Below are positions 25,692 to 34,434 of a stretch of DNA of 64,000 bases, piece by piece. The notes beneath the pieces were generated by a model. It was not told where the DNA came from and did not search any database. It was given only the letters and a program-made list of their open reading frames with translations. The stretch is from contig NZ_BOOJ01000066.1 in NCBI RefSeq assembly GCF_016863175.1, positions 1 to 64,000 on the forward strand. Reading direction: 5' to 3'. Source of the DNA: Paraplanobispora siamensis. GTDB lineage: Bacteria; Actinomycetota; Actinomycetes; Streptosporangiales; Streptosporangiaceae. The position numbers were made by a program, and so were the translations under genes. The number at the start of each line of letters is the position of its first letter. Positions within the stretch are counted from its first letter, which is position 1.

Positions 25692-26597
25692 GGAGCCGAG
25701 CGTGAGCCCGGCGACGAACTGCTTGTGCAGCATCTGGAAGACGATCAGCGTGGGCAGCGCGACGAGCACCGAGCCGGCGGCCAGCAGGTTGTAGTCGGTG
25801 AAGAACTGGCCCCGCAGGTTGTTCAGCGCGCTGGTCACCGGGAGCTTGTCGCCCGAGGACATCAGGACCAGCGCCCACAGGAAGTCGTTGTACATCCAGG
25901 TGAACTGGAGCGTGCCCAGCGCGGCCAGCGCCGGACGGCACAGCGGCAGCGTCAGCTGCCAGTAGCGGCGCCACACACCGGCCCCGTCCACCATGGCCGC
26001 CTCGGAGATCTCCTCCGGGATCGTGCTCATGAAGTTGACCAGCACGAACACGCAGAACCCGAACTGGAAGCCCACGTGGACCAGGATCAGCCCCAGGTAG
26101 GAGTCGTACAGCGACAGCGAGTCCGACATCCACCACGGCAGCGGGATCATGGTGTAGATCGTGTAGAGCGGAGTGATGAGCACCTGGGGCGGCAGCAGGT
26201 TCCCGGCGGTGAAGACCACCAGCAGGATCCAGCGGCCGGGCAGGTGCAGCCGCGCGATGGTGAAGGCGGTGAACGAGGCCAGCGCCAGCGTCAGCACCAC
26301 CCCGGGGATCACGATGATGAGCGTGTTGAGGTAGTACTTCGGCAGCTCCGCCTGGGTCCACGCCTCGCTGTAGTAGTCGAGGGTGAGCGTCTCCGGCAGG
26401 GAGAAGTAGCCGAGCCGCGCGGTCTCCTCGTACGGCCGCAGCGAGGCGTAGACGGCCAGCGCCAGCGGGGCCAGCCATCCCAGCGCGACCAGGAACAGGA
26501 AGACGTGCAGCAGCAGGCGCAGCGGCCGTACCCGGCGGGAGGGCGGGGGAGGGGCGGCCGGGCTCGTCCGGGCGGGCTCGGTGAGGGTCGAGGTCAT
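25680..26597 (-). CDS. carbohydrate ABC transporter permease (MalG-type)
   Basis: A 305-residue inner-membrane permease with six predicted helices and the EAA loop (ISEAAMVDGAGVWRRYWQLTLPLCRPALA) that contacts the ATPase. It pairs with the permease upstream to form the pore of a CUT1-type sugar importer. The start ATG at 26597 has GGAGGGACG upstream, a copy of the ribosome site of the mini-frame described next. No ATPase gene is in the cluster; actinobacteria often use a shared MsiK ATPase. Confidence 0.93.
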   Translation of the reverse strand: MTSTLTEPARTSPAAPPPPSRRVRPLRLLLHVFLFLVALGWLAPLALAVYASLRPYEETARLGYFSLPETLTLDYYSEAWTQAELPKYYLNTLIIVIPGVVLTLALASFTAFTIARLHLPGRWILLVVFTAGNLLPPQVLITPLYTIYTMIPLPWWMSDSLSLYDSYLGLILVHVGFQFGFCVFVLVNFMSTIPEEISEAAMVDGAGVWRRYWQLTLPLCRPALAALGTLQFTWMYNDFLWALVLMSSGDKLPVTSALNNLRGQFFTDYNLLAAGSVLVALPTLIVFQMLHKQFVAGLTLGSTKG

Positions 26598-26635
26598 CGT
26601 CCCTCCACGAACGCCCGGGTCGGGGCCGAGGTCAT
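26594..26635 (-). CDS. 13-codon mini-frame made by duplicated initiation site
   Basis: Between the two permease genes an 18-base segment carrying a Shine-Dalgarno and start codon (GAGGGACGATGACCTCG) occurs twice, 38 bases apart (26627-26644 and 26589-26606). The first copy opens MTSAPTRAFVEGR, whose stop overlaps the real permease start (ATGA); its own start overlaps the previous stop the same way. It is probably a coupling relay rather than a functional peptide. Confidence 0.5.
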   Translation of the reverse strand: MTSAPTRAFVEGR

Positions 26636-27543
26636 CGTCCCTCCTTGAACACCTGGGTCAGGTAGGTCACGATGAACCCCAGCGAGATCACCAGCAGGAC
26701 CACCGCGATCGCCGAGCCGAAGCCGATCCGGCTGGCCTCGCCGACGATGTTCTCGGTGACCAGGACCGACAGCAGCTCCAGGCCGTTCCTGCCCTTGTTG
26801 ATGGCGTAGACGATGTCGAACGCGCGCAGCGCCTCGATGACCGTGATCACCAGCACGATGACGTTGATCGGCCGCAGCACCGGGAAGACCACCCGGAAGA
26901 AGGCCTGCCGCTCGCTCGCGCCGTCGATGGCCGCGGCCTCCTTCAGGGCGGGGTCGACGGCCTTCAGCCCGGCGAGATAGATGATCATCACGTAGCCCAC
27001 GTGCCGCCAGGCCGCGGCGACCATGACGACCCAGATGTTGATCGACGGATCGCCCAGCCAGTCGGTGTTCATCCCGGTGACCGCGTTGAGCACGCCGTAG
27101 TCCTGGGAGTAGACGAGCTGGGCGATGAAGCCGACCACGGCCAGGGAGAGCACGACCGGCATGTACAGGGCGCTCTGGTAGAACCGCGACATCCGCAGCC
27201 GCCGGTCCAGCAGCACCGCGCACAGCAGGCCGAACGGCGTCGCGACCAGGCCGAGGAAGCCGAGCCAGAGCACGTTGTTGCGGACGGCGGTCCAGAACGG
27301 CGGGTACTCGGTGGTCAGGTCGCGGTAGTTGTCGCCGCCGATCCAGCGCAGCTCGGAGATGCCGTTCCAGTCGGTGCCCGACAGCGCCACCGAGGCCAGC
27401 GTGGGACCCCAGACCACGGCCAGGTCGACCAGGACGGCGATGCCCAGGCCGATCACCAGGACCACCACGTCGCGGGTGGAGTAGCGGCGGGCGCGCCGGG
27501 TACGGCGGGCCGTCACCTCCGGGGAGTCGCGCAGCGCCGTCAC
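26632..27543 (-). CDS. carbohydrate ABC transporter permease (MalF-type)
   Basis: A 303-residue permease with six helices and the EAA motif KEAAAIDGASERQAFFRVVFPVLRP (conserved G present). It forms a heterodimer with the MalG-type partner. GTG 27543 overlaps the stop of the binding-protein gene by four bases, so the order binding protein, MalF-like, MalG-like is a single transcript with coupled translation. Sugar specificity cannot be read from the sequence; the divergent GH42 enzyme suggests beta-galactosides. Confidence 0.93.
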   Translation of the reverse strand: MTALRDSPEVTARRTRRARRYSTRDVVVLVIGLGIAVLVDLAVVWGPTLASVALSGTDWNGISELRWIGGDNYRDLTTEYPPFWTAVRNNVLWLGFLGLVATPFGLLCAVLLDRRLRMSRFYQSALYMPVVLSLAVVGFIAQLVYSQDYGVLNAVTGMNTDWLGDPSINIWVVMVAAAWRHVGYVMIIYLAGLKAVDPALKEAAAIDGASERQAFFRVVFPVLRPINVIVLVITVIEALRAFDIVYAINKGRNGLELLSVLVTENIVGEASRIGFGSAIAVVLLVISLGFIVTYLTQVFKEGR

Positions 27544-28910
27544 CGGAAGATGTTCACCTTCTGCGCCTCGATGTCCTTCAGCAGCGCGTCGATGTCGTCC
27601 GGCTCGCCGATGAACCGCTGGAAGGCGGGGATCATGACGGTCGAGGCGAAGTCCGGTCGCGTGTCGCGGTCGAGGAACTGGGAGATGTGGGCGGCCTGCG
27701 AGACCAGTTCGGCGCCGCGCTTCTGCAGGGAGCTGTAGCCGGAGGTGTCGGCCTTGGAGCTGGCGGCCAGCGTCCCGGGGTCCAGCCCGGTGGCGATGTT
27801 CTGCGAGGACGCGGCGGCGAAGTGCTTGAGGAGCTGCTTGGCCCCCTCCACGTTCTTGGCCTTGGCGGAGATCATGTAGCCGTCGATGGGCGCCTCCACC
27901 GAGTCCTGGCCGAACTGCGGGTTGATCTCGGGGAAGGCGAAGAAGTCGAGGTCGTCGCGCTCGTCCTCGGGGAACTGCTGGGCGACGAACATGCCCAGCA
28001 GGTACATGCCGGTCTTCTTCTGCTGCAGCGACTGGGCGGCCTCCTGCCAGGTGCGGCCGTTGGCTCCGGTCTGGTGGTGCTCCATCAGGCCGCGCCAGGT
28101 CTCGAAGACCTGCTTGACCCTGGGGTCGGTCCACGACTCCTTGCCCGCCATCAGGGAGATGTGGAAGTCGTAGCCGTTGGTCCGCATGTTGACGATGTCG
28201 AAGGTGCCCATGGCCGGCCAGCCGTCCTTGTCGGCGAAGGCGATCGGGATGAGCCCGTCGGCCTTCATCTCGCGGGACAGCGCGGTGAACTCGTCGAGCG
28301 TCTTGGGGATCTCGTAGCCCTTCTCCCGCCAGAGGCTCTTGCGGTAGAAGACGGCCCACGGATAGTAGGTGAACGGCACGAAGTACTGCTTGCCGTCGGC
28401 GCCGGTCGAGGCGGCCTTGAAGGCGGGGGTGTAGTCGCCGCCGATCTCCTGCCACACGTCGGAGATGTCGACGGCCAGGCCCTGCTCGGCGAAGAACTGC
28501 ATCCGGTAGCCGGCGAACCAGGTGAACGCGTCGTCGGGCGTGCCCCGCAGGTAGCGGTTGATGTTCTCCTGGAAGGTGTTGTGGTCGACCGTGTTGATCT
28601 TCACCTGGGCCTGGGTGAACGACTTGACCACGGTCTCCAGCGACTTCTTCGGGACCTCGTCGGAGGCGTTCGAGCCGAGGGTCACGGTGCCGCCGCCCGC
28701 GCTCGCGGTCCCTCCCGGGGCCGCCTGCTCGGCGGGGTTCGAGCAACCGGCGAGGATCGCCGGGACGCCGAACGCGGCGGCGCCCAGCAGAGAACCGCGG
28801 AGCATCGTCCGGCGGGACACGGGGGGCGCTGCCCGGTGGGACATCGGAGGAGCCATCCGGTGGGACATGGGAGACACGGCTCGGTGGGGCATCGGCGGTC
28901 GTTGGGTCAT
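27540..28910 (-). CDS. sugar-binding lipoprotein of ABC importer, Tat-like leader
   Basis: A 456-residue extracellular solute-binding protein (family 1). The leader has twin arginines (VSRRTMLRG) and a lipobox (LAGCS), so it is probably a Tat-exported lipoprotein. The mature part shows family features such as WAVFYRKSL, PKTLDEFTALSREMK and IDGYMISAKAKN. The n-region is expanded by three octapeptide-like repeats (SPMSHRMAPPMSHRAAPPVSRR). ATG 28910 has AGGAGG seven bases upstream, so this extended leader is translated unless an internal Met is used. Confidence 0.93.
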   Translation of the reverse strand: MTQRPPMPHRAVSPMSHRMAPPMSHRAAPPVSRRTMLRGSLLGAAAFGVPAILAGCSNPAEQAAPGGTASAGGGTVTLGSNASDEVPKKSLETVVKSFTQAQVKINTVDHNTFQENINRYLRGTPDDAFTWFAGYRMQFFAEQGLAVDISDVWQEIGGDYTPAFKAASTGADGKQYFVPFTYYPWAVFYRKSLWREKGYEIPKTLDEFTALSREMKADGLIPIAFADKDGWPAMGTFDIVNMRTNGYDFHISLMAGKESWTDPRVKQVFETWRGLMEHHQTGANGRTWQEAAQSLQQKKTGMYLLGMFVAQQFPEDERDDLDFFAFPEINPQFGQDSVEAPIDGYMISAKAKNVEGAKQLLKHFAAASSQNIATGLDPGTLAASSKADTSGYSSLQKRGAELVSQAAHISQFLDRDTRPDFASTVMIPAFQRFIGEPDDIDALLKDIEAQKVNIFR

Positions 28911-28962
28911 GATGGTTCCTCCTGACCGGAACGCTCAGTTTCCCCCGATATCGCTCATGTCC

Positions 28963-28998
28963 TTCCATATGGAATGTCCCTTTTAAAGGGTTGTCAAC
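28963..28998. promoter_or_regulatory. three adjacent palindromes in sugar-operon divergent promoter
   Basis: TTCCATATGGAA (perfect, 28963-28974), CCCTTTTAAAGGG (28978-28990) and GTTGTCAAC (28990-28998) lie side by side between the importer operon and the GH42 gene, in a markedly AT-rich stretch. On the minus strand TTGACA overlaps the last one as a -35 for the importer. They are likely operators for a sugar-responsive repressor; none is encoded nearby. Confidence 0.6.
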
Positions 28999-29035
28999 GG
29001 ATGTTTTAATAACGATGTTGGTTTATGGTGACATC

Positions 29036-31024
29036 ATGTATTTTGGCGGTGACTATAACCCCGAGCAGTGGTCGGAGGACATCTGGGCCGACGACGTGGC
29101 CCGGATGCGCGAGGCCGGGGTCAACCTGGTCACGGTCGGAGTGTTCTCCTGGGCGTCCCTGGAACCGGAGGAGGGCTCCCACCGCTTCGGCTGGCTGGAC
29201 CGCGTGCTCGGGCTGCTCGCGGACAACGGGATCGGCGTCGACCTGGCCACGGCGACGGCCAGCCCGCCGCCCTGGTTCTCCGCGGCCTACCCGCAGTCGC
29301 TGCCGGTCGACGCCGACGGCGCGCGGCTGTGGCCGGGCAGCCGCCAGGCCTACTGCCCCTCCTCGCCCCACTACCGGGCGGCGGCCGTACGGCTCGCGCG
29401 GGCGATGGCCGAGCACTACGCCGGGCATCCGGCGCTGCGGATGTGGCACATCGGCAACGAGTACGGCTGCCACGTCTCCCGCTGCTACTGCGACACCTCG
29501 GCGGCGGCCTTCCGCGACTGGCTGCGCAAGCGCTACGACCTGCCCGGGCTCAACCAGGCGTGGGGCACCCGCTTCTGGTCGCAGGAGTACACCTCCTTCG
29601 AGGAGGTGCTGCCGCCCCGTAAGACGCCCAGCTTCCTCAACCCGGCCCACGACCTCGACTTCCGCCGCTTCAGCTCGGCCGAGCTGCTGGCCTGCCACCA
29701 GGCCGAGCTGGAGGTGTTGCGCGAGGTCACCCCCGACATCCCGGTGACCACCAACTTCATGGCCGGCGTGCACTGGGAGATCGACTACTGGCAGTGGGTC
29801 CCGCACGTGGACGTGGTCGCCACCGATCACTACCTGCGCGCCGACGACCCCGAGTCCCACATCGACCTGGCCTTCGCCGCCGACCTCACCCGGGGGCTGG
29901 CCGGGGGAGCGCCGTGGCTGCTGATGGAGCACTCCACGAGCGCGGTCAACTGGCAGCCGCGCAACATCCCCAAGACGCCCGGCCAGATGCGCCGCAACTC
30001 GCTGGCGCACGTGGCGCGCGGCTCCGACGGCGCGCTCTTCTTCCAGTGGCGGGCCTCCCTGGCCGGGGCCGAGCGGCACCACTCCGGGATGATCCCGCAC
30101 GCCGGGACCGACTCCCGCATCTGGCGGGAGGTGTGCGAGCTGGGCGCGGACCTGGGACGGCTGACGGAGGTCGAGGGCTCCAGGGTCACCGCCGAGGTGG
30201 CGATCGTGTTCGACTGGCCGGGAGTGTGGGCGCAGGAGAGGCCCGGTCACCCCAGCGTCGACATGACCGCCCGCGACGAGATCGCCGCCTGGCACCGGGC
30301 GCTGTGGCGGCTGGGGATCACCGCGGACTTCGTCCCGCCGGACGGCGACCTGACGCCGTACCGGCTGGTCCTGCTGCCCGCCCAGTACCTGCTGGGGGAG
30401 ACGGCCCGCTCGGCCCTGCTCTCCTACGTGGAGGCGGGCGGCACCCTGGTCGCCGGAGCCTACAGCGGGGTCGCCGACGACAACGACCGCATCTGGCCCG
30501 GCGGCTACCCCGGCGCCCTGCGGGAGGTGCTGGGCGTGCGGATGGAGGAGTTCGTCCCGCTGGCCGAGGGCGGCACGGTCACGCTCTCCGACGGGTCGAC
30601 CGGCCGGATCTGGCGCGAGCACGGCCGGGCCGTCACCGCCGAGGTGATCGCCTCCTACACGGCGGGCGACGCGGACCCGGTGACCGACCCGTGGGCCCGC
30701 GTCCTGGACGGCGCTCCTGCGATCACCCGCAACACCCGCGGCGAGGGCACGGCCTGGTACGTCTCCACCCGCCTCGACGACCCCTCCCTGACCCGCCTGC
30801 TCACCCGGATCACCGGCGAGGCCGGGGTGCACCCCGAGCCGGGCGCGGTGACGGGCCTGGAGCTGGTACGGCGCGCGCACCCGGACGGCCCGTCCTACCT
30901 GTTCGCCGTCAACCACGGCGTCGAAGCCGTCCCGCTGGAGGCCACCGGCCTCGACCTGCTCACCGGGGAGCCCTTCCCCGGGACCGTGCCCGCGGGCGGC
31001 GTGGCCGTGATCAGGGAGTCGTGA
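29036..31024 (+). CDS. GH42 beta-galactosidase
   Basis: A 662-residue glycoside hydrolase family 42 enzyme with the A-domain TIM barrel (GGDYNPEQW at the start), acid/base Glu142 in WHIGNEYGCH, nucleophile Glu298 in LLMEHST, and zinc-site cysteines Cys107, Cys145, Cys150 and Cys152. The trimerisation and C-terminal beta domains are present, and no signal peptide is seen, so it acts in the cytoplasm on imported oligosaccharides. ATG 29036 (MYFGGDYNPE) has GGTGA upstream; starts at 28991 or 29015 would add residues absent from the family. It is divergent from the ABC importer. Confidence 0.95.
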   Translation: MYFGGDYNPEQWSEDIWADDVARMREAGVNLVTVGVFSWASLEPEEGSHRFGWLDRVLGLLADNGIGVDLATATASPPPWFSAAYPQSLPVDADGARLWPGSRQAYCPSSPHYRAAAVRLARAMAEHYAGHPALRMWHIGNEYGCHVSRCYCDTSAAAFRDWLRKRYDLPGLNQAWGTRFWSQEYTSFEEVLPPRKTPSFLNPAHDLDFRRFSSAELLACHQAELEVLREVTPDIPVTTNFMAGVHWEIDYWQWVPHVDVVATDHYLRADDPESHIDLAFAADLTRGLAGGAPWLLMEHSTSAVNWQPRNIPKTPGQMRRNSLAHVARGSDGALFFQWRASLAGAERHHSGMIPHAGTDSRIWREVCELGADLGRLTEVEGSRVTAEVAIVFDWPGVWAQERPGHPSVDMTARDEIAAWHRALWRLGITADFVPPDGDLTPYRLVLLPAQYLLGETARSALLSYVEAGGTLVAGAYSGVADDNDRIWPGGYPGALREVLGVRMEEFVPLAEGGTVTLSDGSTGRIWREHGRAVTAEVIASYTAGDADPVTDPWARVLDGAPAITRNTRGEGTAWYVSTRLDDPSLTRLLTRITGEAGVHPEPGAVTGLELVRRAHPDGPSYLFAVNHGVEAVPLEATGLDLLTGEPFPGTVPAGGVAVIRES

Positions 31025-31080
31025 CCGGGCGGGGCGGCGGCCGGACAGGGGGAGGCGGGTGCGGCGGCACGTGCCGGGTG

Positions 31081-31492
31081 GTGGGGTGTGTCCGGTGGGG
31101 CGAGTGTTGCCCACCCGTGGGGTGTGTCCGTGGTGGGGCAGGTGTCGCCCACCCGGCTGCGCCTCGGAAACAGCTGACGCCGGATCCTGAAAACTGACCC
31201 CTGGGGTACAGCGGGTTCTAGGGCGTGAGGAGTCAGCCCTGGGCGTCCGTTGAGACCACACTCGGGACACGACGGGCGCCAGATGCCGGAGCCGTCCTCG
31301 GGCATGGCAGGCAGGTGATCGCCGAGCGTCCCGGCCTGCCCATCACCCGGTCACAGATCGCTGATGACCATTGAGCGGACGTCGGAGATATCCGTCTGGC
31401 GGTCGTGGGGCGCAGGCCGGGTGGGCGGCACCCGCCCCACTGGGGACATGCCTCACGGGTGGGCGGCACCCGCCCCACCGGGTACCTCCCAG
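31081..31492. mobile_element. inverted 38-bp repeat pairs flanking a unique core
   Basis: Left side 31081-31154 has two tandem units of 36 and 38 bp; right side 31419-31492 has two of 38 bp and about 36 bp. The right units (starting GGGTGGGCGGCACCCGCCCC) are imperfect reverse complements of the left ones. Between them is a 264-bp core without a plausible gene, containing an IS-end-like GGATCCTGAAAACTGACCCC. The layout resembles a small non-autonomous element or a long cruciform in a convergent intergenic region. No target duplication was identified. Confidence 0.45.
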
Positions 31493-31555
31493 CAGGCGGG
31501 CCCGTCACCCCCGGTGGGCGCTGCCGTATCCGCCCCGCTCCCGGCCGTCCCCGTC

Positions 31556-33349
31556 CTAGCCGTACAGCTCCTCGATGTGCTTGGCGAAGTCGCGCATCAC
31601 GACGTTGCGCTTGACCTTGAGGGTCGGGGTCAGGTGACCGCTCTCCTCGGTGATGTCGATGTCGAGGATCGAGAACTTCTTGATCTGCTCGGCCTTGGAG
31701 ACCGACCGGTTGGCGTCGTCCACGGCCTTCTGCACCTCGGCGACGATCGCCGGGTCGGCGCTCAGGTCGGCGAGAGTGGCCGACTCCTTGCCGTTGGCGG
31801 CCTTCCACTGCTCCAGCGCCTCGGGGTCGAGGGTGACGATCGCGGCCACGAAGGGCTTGTCGTCGCCGACCACCATCGCCTGGCTGACCAGGGGGTGGGC
31901 GCGGATGCGGTCCTCCATCGGGGCCGGGGCGACGTTCTTGCCCGCGGCGGTGACGAGGATCTCCTTCTTGCGGCCGGTGATCTTCACGTAGCCGTCGGCG
32001 TCGAGCTCGCCGATGTCGCCGGTGTGGAACCAGCCGTCGGGGTCGATCGCCTCGGCGGTGGCCTTCTCGTTGTTCCAGTAGCCGTCGAAGATGTGGCGGC
32101 CCTTGACGAGGACCTCGCCGTCGTCGGCGATGGCGACCGTGACGCCGGGGAACGGCTTGCCGACGGTGCCGATCTTGTTGGCGCCGGGGATGTTGACCGT
32201 GGACGGGGCGGAGGTCTCGGTCAGCCCCCAGCCCTCGACGATCTCGATGCCCACGCCCCGGAAGAAGTGGCCGAGCCGCTCGCCCAGGGCCGAGCCGCCG
32301 GAGATCGCGACCGACAGGTTGCCGCCGGTGGCCGCGCGCAGCTTGCCGTACACCAGCTTGTCGAACAGCGTGTGCTTGAGCTTGAGGCCGAGCCCGGAGC
32401 CGCCGGCGGACTCCGCCCGGCTCCACGCGATCGCGGTGTCCGCCGCGGCGTGGAAGATCTTGCCCTTGCCCTCGCCGGTGGCCTTCTGCTCGGCGGTGTT
32501 GTAGACCTTCTCGAACACGCGGGGCACGCCGAGCAGGAACGTCGGCTTGAAGCCCTGCAGGTCGGGGCCGACGTTCTTCATGTTCGGGGTGTGCGCCAGG
32601 ATCGTGCCGGTCTCGATCAGCACGGTCTGGATGATGCGCGCGAACACGTGGGCCAGGGGCAGGAACAGCAGCACCGCGCGGCCCTCGACGGTGAACAGCC
32701 GCTCCAGCGGGCCGTTGGCCACGTTGCGCGCGGTGAACAGCAGGTTGTCGTGGGTCAGGCGGCAGCCCTTGGGCATGCCGGTGGTCCCGGAGGTGTAGAC
32801 GATCGTGGCGAGGTCGGCGACGCCGCGCGAGCTCCTGCGCTCGGCCAGCGTCTCGTCGGAGACCTCGGCCCCGGCGGCCGTCAGCTCCTCCACCGCGCCG
32901 CCCTCGAAGCGCCAGATGTTCTTCAGGCCCTCCAGCTCCGGCAGGACCTCGCGGACGGTCTCCTCGTGCGAATCCAGCTCCACGAAGATCGCCTTGGTGC
33001 CGCTGTCGGACACGATCCACTTCACCTGGTCGGCGGAGGAGGTCTCGTAGATCGGCACGGTGACCGCGCCCGCGGCCAGGATGGCGTAGTCGGCGACGGT
33101 CCACTCGTAGCGGGTGCGCGACATCAGGGCGACCCGGTCGCCGGGCTCGATCCCCGCCGCGATCAGGCCCTTGGCCACGGCGGCGACCTGGTCGCGGAAC
33201 TCCCGGGCGGTGACGGCGCTCCAGTCGTCGCCGGCCTTGCGGCGCAGGACGATCGAGCCGGGCTCCTGCTCGGCCCGCTGGAACACCGTGTCGGTCAGGT
33301 TGGCGGAGGCGGGGACGTCCACCAGCACGGGGACACTGTACTCGCGCAC
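31556..33349 (-). CDS. long-chain fatty-acid-CoA ligase (FadD15-like)
   Basis: A 597-residue AMP-forming acyl-CoA synthetase. Signature motifs are IVYTSGTTGMPKG (P-loop), GWGLTETSAP, the DGWFHTGD adenylate motif, and the conserved lysine near LTPTLKVKRN at the C-terminus. It activates long-chain fatty acids for degradation or lipid synthesis. GTG 33349 has AGGAG seven bases upstream; the GTG seven codons earlier would place that site inside the gene. Two 15-bp direct repeats lie about 80-110 bases upstream. Confidence 0.95.
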   Translation of the reverse strand: MREYSVPVLVDVPASANLTDTVFQRAEQEPGSIVLRRKAGDDWSAVTAREFRDQVAAVAKGLIAAGIEPGDRVALMSRTRYEWTVADYAILAAGAVTVPIYETSSADQVKWIVSDSGTKAIFVELDSHEETVREVLPELEGLKNIWRFEGGAVEELTAAGAEVSDETLAERRSSRGVADLATIVYTSGTTGMPKGCRLTHDNLLFTARNVANGPLERLFTVEGRAVLLFLPLAHVFARIIQTVLIETGTILAHTPNMKNVGPDLQGFKPTFLLGVPRVFEKVYNTAEQKATGEGKGKIFHAAADTAIAWSRAESAGGSGLGLKLKHTLFDKLVYGKLRAATGGNLSVAISGGSALGERLGHFFRGVGIEIVEGWGLTETSAPSTVNIPGANKIGTVGKPFPGVTVAIADDGEVLVKGRHIFDGYWNNEKATAEAIDPDGWFHTGDIGELDADGYVKITGRKKEILVTAAGKNVAPAPMEDRIRAHPLVSQAMVVGDDKPFVAAIVTLDPEALEQWKAANGKESATLADLSADPAIVAEVQKAVDDANRSVSKAEQIKKFSILDIDITEESGHLTPTLKVKRNVVMRDFAKHIEELYG

Positions 33350-33428
33350 GGGATCACTCCTGGGACGCACGGATCGATGGTTGCCTGGAAGCTACCGCGA
33401 GAAGTTACGCGTGGGTAGATTTGTCACT

Positions 33429-33458
33429 CAGGCGTTACCACTGCAGGCGTTACCAAGG
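33429..33458. repeat. 15-bp tandem repeat in fadD upstream region
   Basis: CAGGCGTTACCACTG is followed immediately by CAGGCGTTACCAAGG. The GTTACC core thus recurs with a 15-bp period upstream of the acyl-CoA ligase. It may be a direct-repeat regulator site; the rest of 33350-33570 holds nothing I recognise. Confidence 0.6.
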
Positions 33459-33572
33459 GCGATTTCACGTTATCAGTGCCGCCGGGCGCGGCCGTCTGAC
33501 ATGCGGGTCCGCCATTATGGCGCATCTCACTCACCGCATCTCACCCGCACCGTGGGCGAACCGGTCGATCGC

Positions 33573-33578
33573 TAGGAT
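33573..33578 (+). promoter_or_regulatory. -10 box of leaderless promoter
   Basis: TAGGAT ends seven bases before ATG 33586 of the metallophosphoesterase; no Shine-Dalgarno precedes that start. This supports a leaderless mRNA and decides between ATG 33577, which lies inside the -10 box, and 33586. Confidence 0.6.
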
Positions 33579-33585
33579 GTCGGGC

Positions 33586-34353
33586 ATGCGGGTTCATGTC
33601 GTCAGCGATGTGCACGGAAGAGCCGACGCCCTGGCCCGTGCGGGGGAAGGCGCCGACGCGCTGATCTGCCTGGGCGACCTGATCCTGTTCGTCGACTACG
33701 ACGACCACTCGCAGGGGATCTTCGCCGAGCTGTTCGGGGCGGAGCGGGCCGCCGAGTTCATCGCCCTGCGCACCGCCAAGCGCTTCGACGAGGCCAGGGC
33801 CATGTCCGCCGCGCTGTGGGCCTCGCTGGAGGGCGACCCGCGCGATCACATCGAACGCTCCGTCCGCCGCCAGTACGGCGAGATCTTCGCCGCCATGCCG
33901 ACCCCCGCCTACCTCACCCCGGGCAACGTGGACCTGCCGCGCTACTGGCCCGAGTACGCGCGCTCCGGCCACCACGTGCTGGACGGGGAGACCGTCGAGA
34001 TCGGGGGCCTGCGCTTCGGCTTCGTCGGGGGCGGGCTGCGCACGCAGTACCGCACGCCGAACGAGATCGACGACGAGGAGTTCGCCCGCAAGGTCGAGGC
34101 GGTCGGCGAGGTGGACGTACTGTGCTGCCACATCCCGCCGGCCGTGCCCGAGCTGCTGTACGACGTGGTCGCCCGCCGGTTCGAGCGGGGCAGCGAGGCC
34201 ACATTGGAGGCGATCAGGCGGACCCAGCCGCGCTACGCCCTCTTCGGCCACGTGCACCAGCCGCTGTCGGCCCGCACCCGCATCGGCAGGACCGAGTGCC
34301 TCAACGTCGGCCACTTCCGGGGCAGGGGCGTACCCTTCGCCCTCGAATGGTGA
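33586..34353 (+). CDS. calcineurin-like metallophosphoesterase
   Basis: A 255-residue dinuclear-metal phosphoesterase. Family motifs in order: DVHGR (DxH), ICLGDLILF (GD), TPGNVDLP (GNxD in place of GNHD/E), CCHIPP and LFGHVHQPL (GHxH). The GNVD variation is common in this actinobacterial subgroup. Likely a cytoplasmic phosphodiesterase or phosphatase of unknown substrate. It sits beside fadD, divergently. Confidence 0.9.
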   Translation: MRVHVVSDVHGRADALARAGEGADALICLGDLILFVDYDDHSQGIFAELFGAERAAEFIALRTAKRFDEARAMSAALWASLEGDPRDHIERSVRRQYGEIFAAMPTPAYLTPGNVDLPRYWPEYARSGHHVLDGETVEIGGLRFGFVGGGLRTQYRTPNEIDDEEFARKVEAVGEVDVLCCHIPPAVPELLYDVVARRFERGSEATLEAIRRTQPRYALFGHVHQPLSARTRIGRTECLNVGHFRGRGVPFALEW

Positions 34354-34422
34354 GCCGGGCGAGGCGGGAGGATCTTCGCGGCCGGGTGTGAGCCGGACGT
34401 ACGCCAGGAAAGCCTGAGCGAG

Positions 34423-34428
34423 TACGGT
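34423..34428 (+). promoter_or_regulatory. -10 box of leaderless promoter
   Basis: TACGGT ends six bases before ATG 34435 of the START-like gene, which has no Shine-Dalgarno. Confidence 0.55.
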
Positions 34429-34434
34429 AACCCC

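Noticed and set aside
31160-31400. Minus-strand frame with a cysteine pair (RPSCPECGLNG) suggesting a transposase remnant
   Set aside because: Too short and without transposase motifs; the IS-end-like motif nearby is suggestive only.
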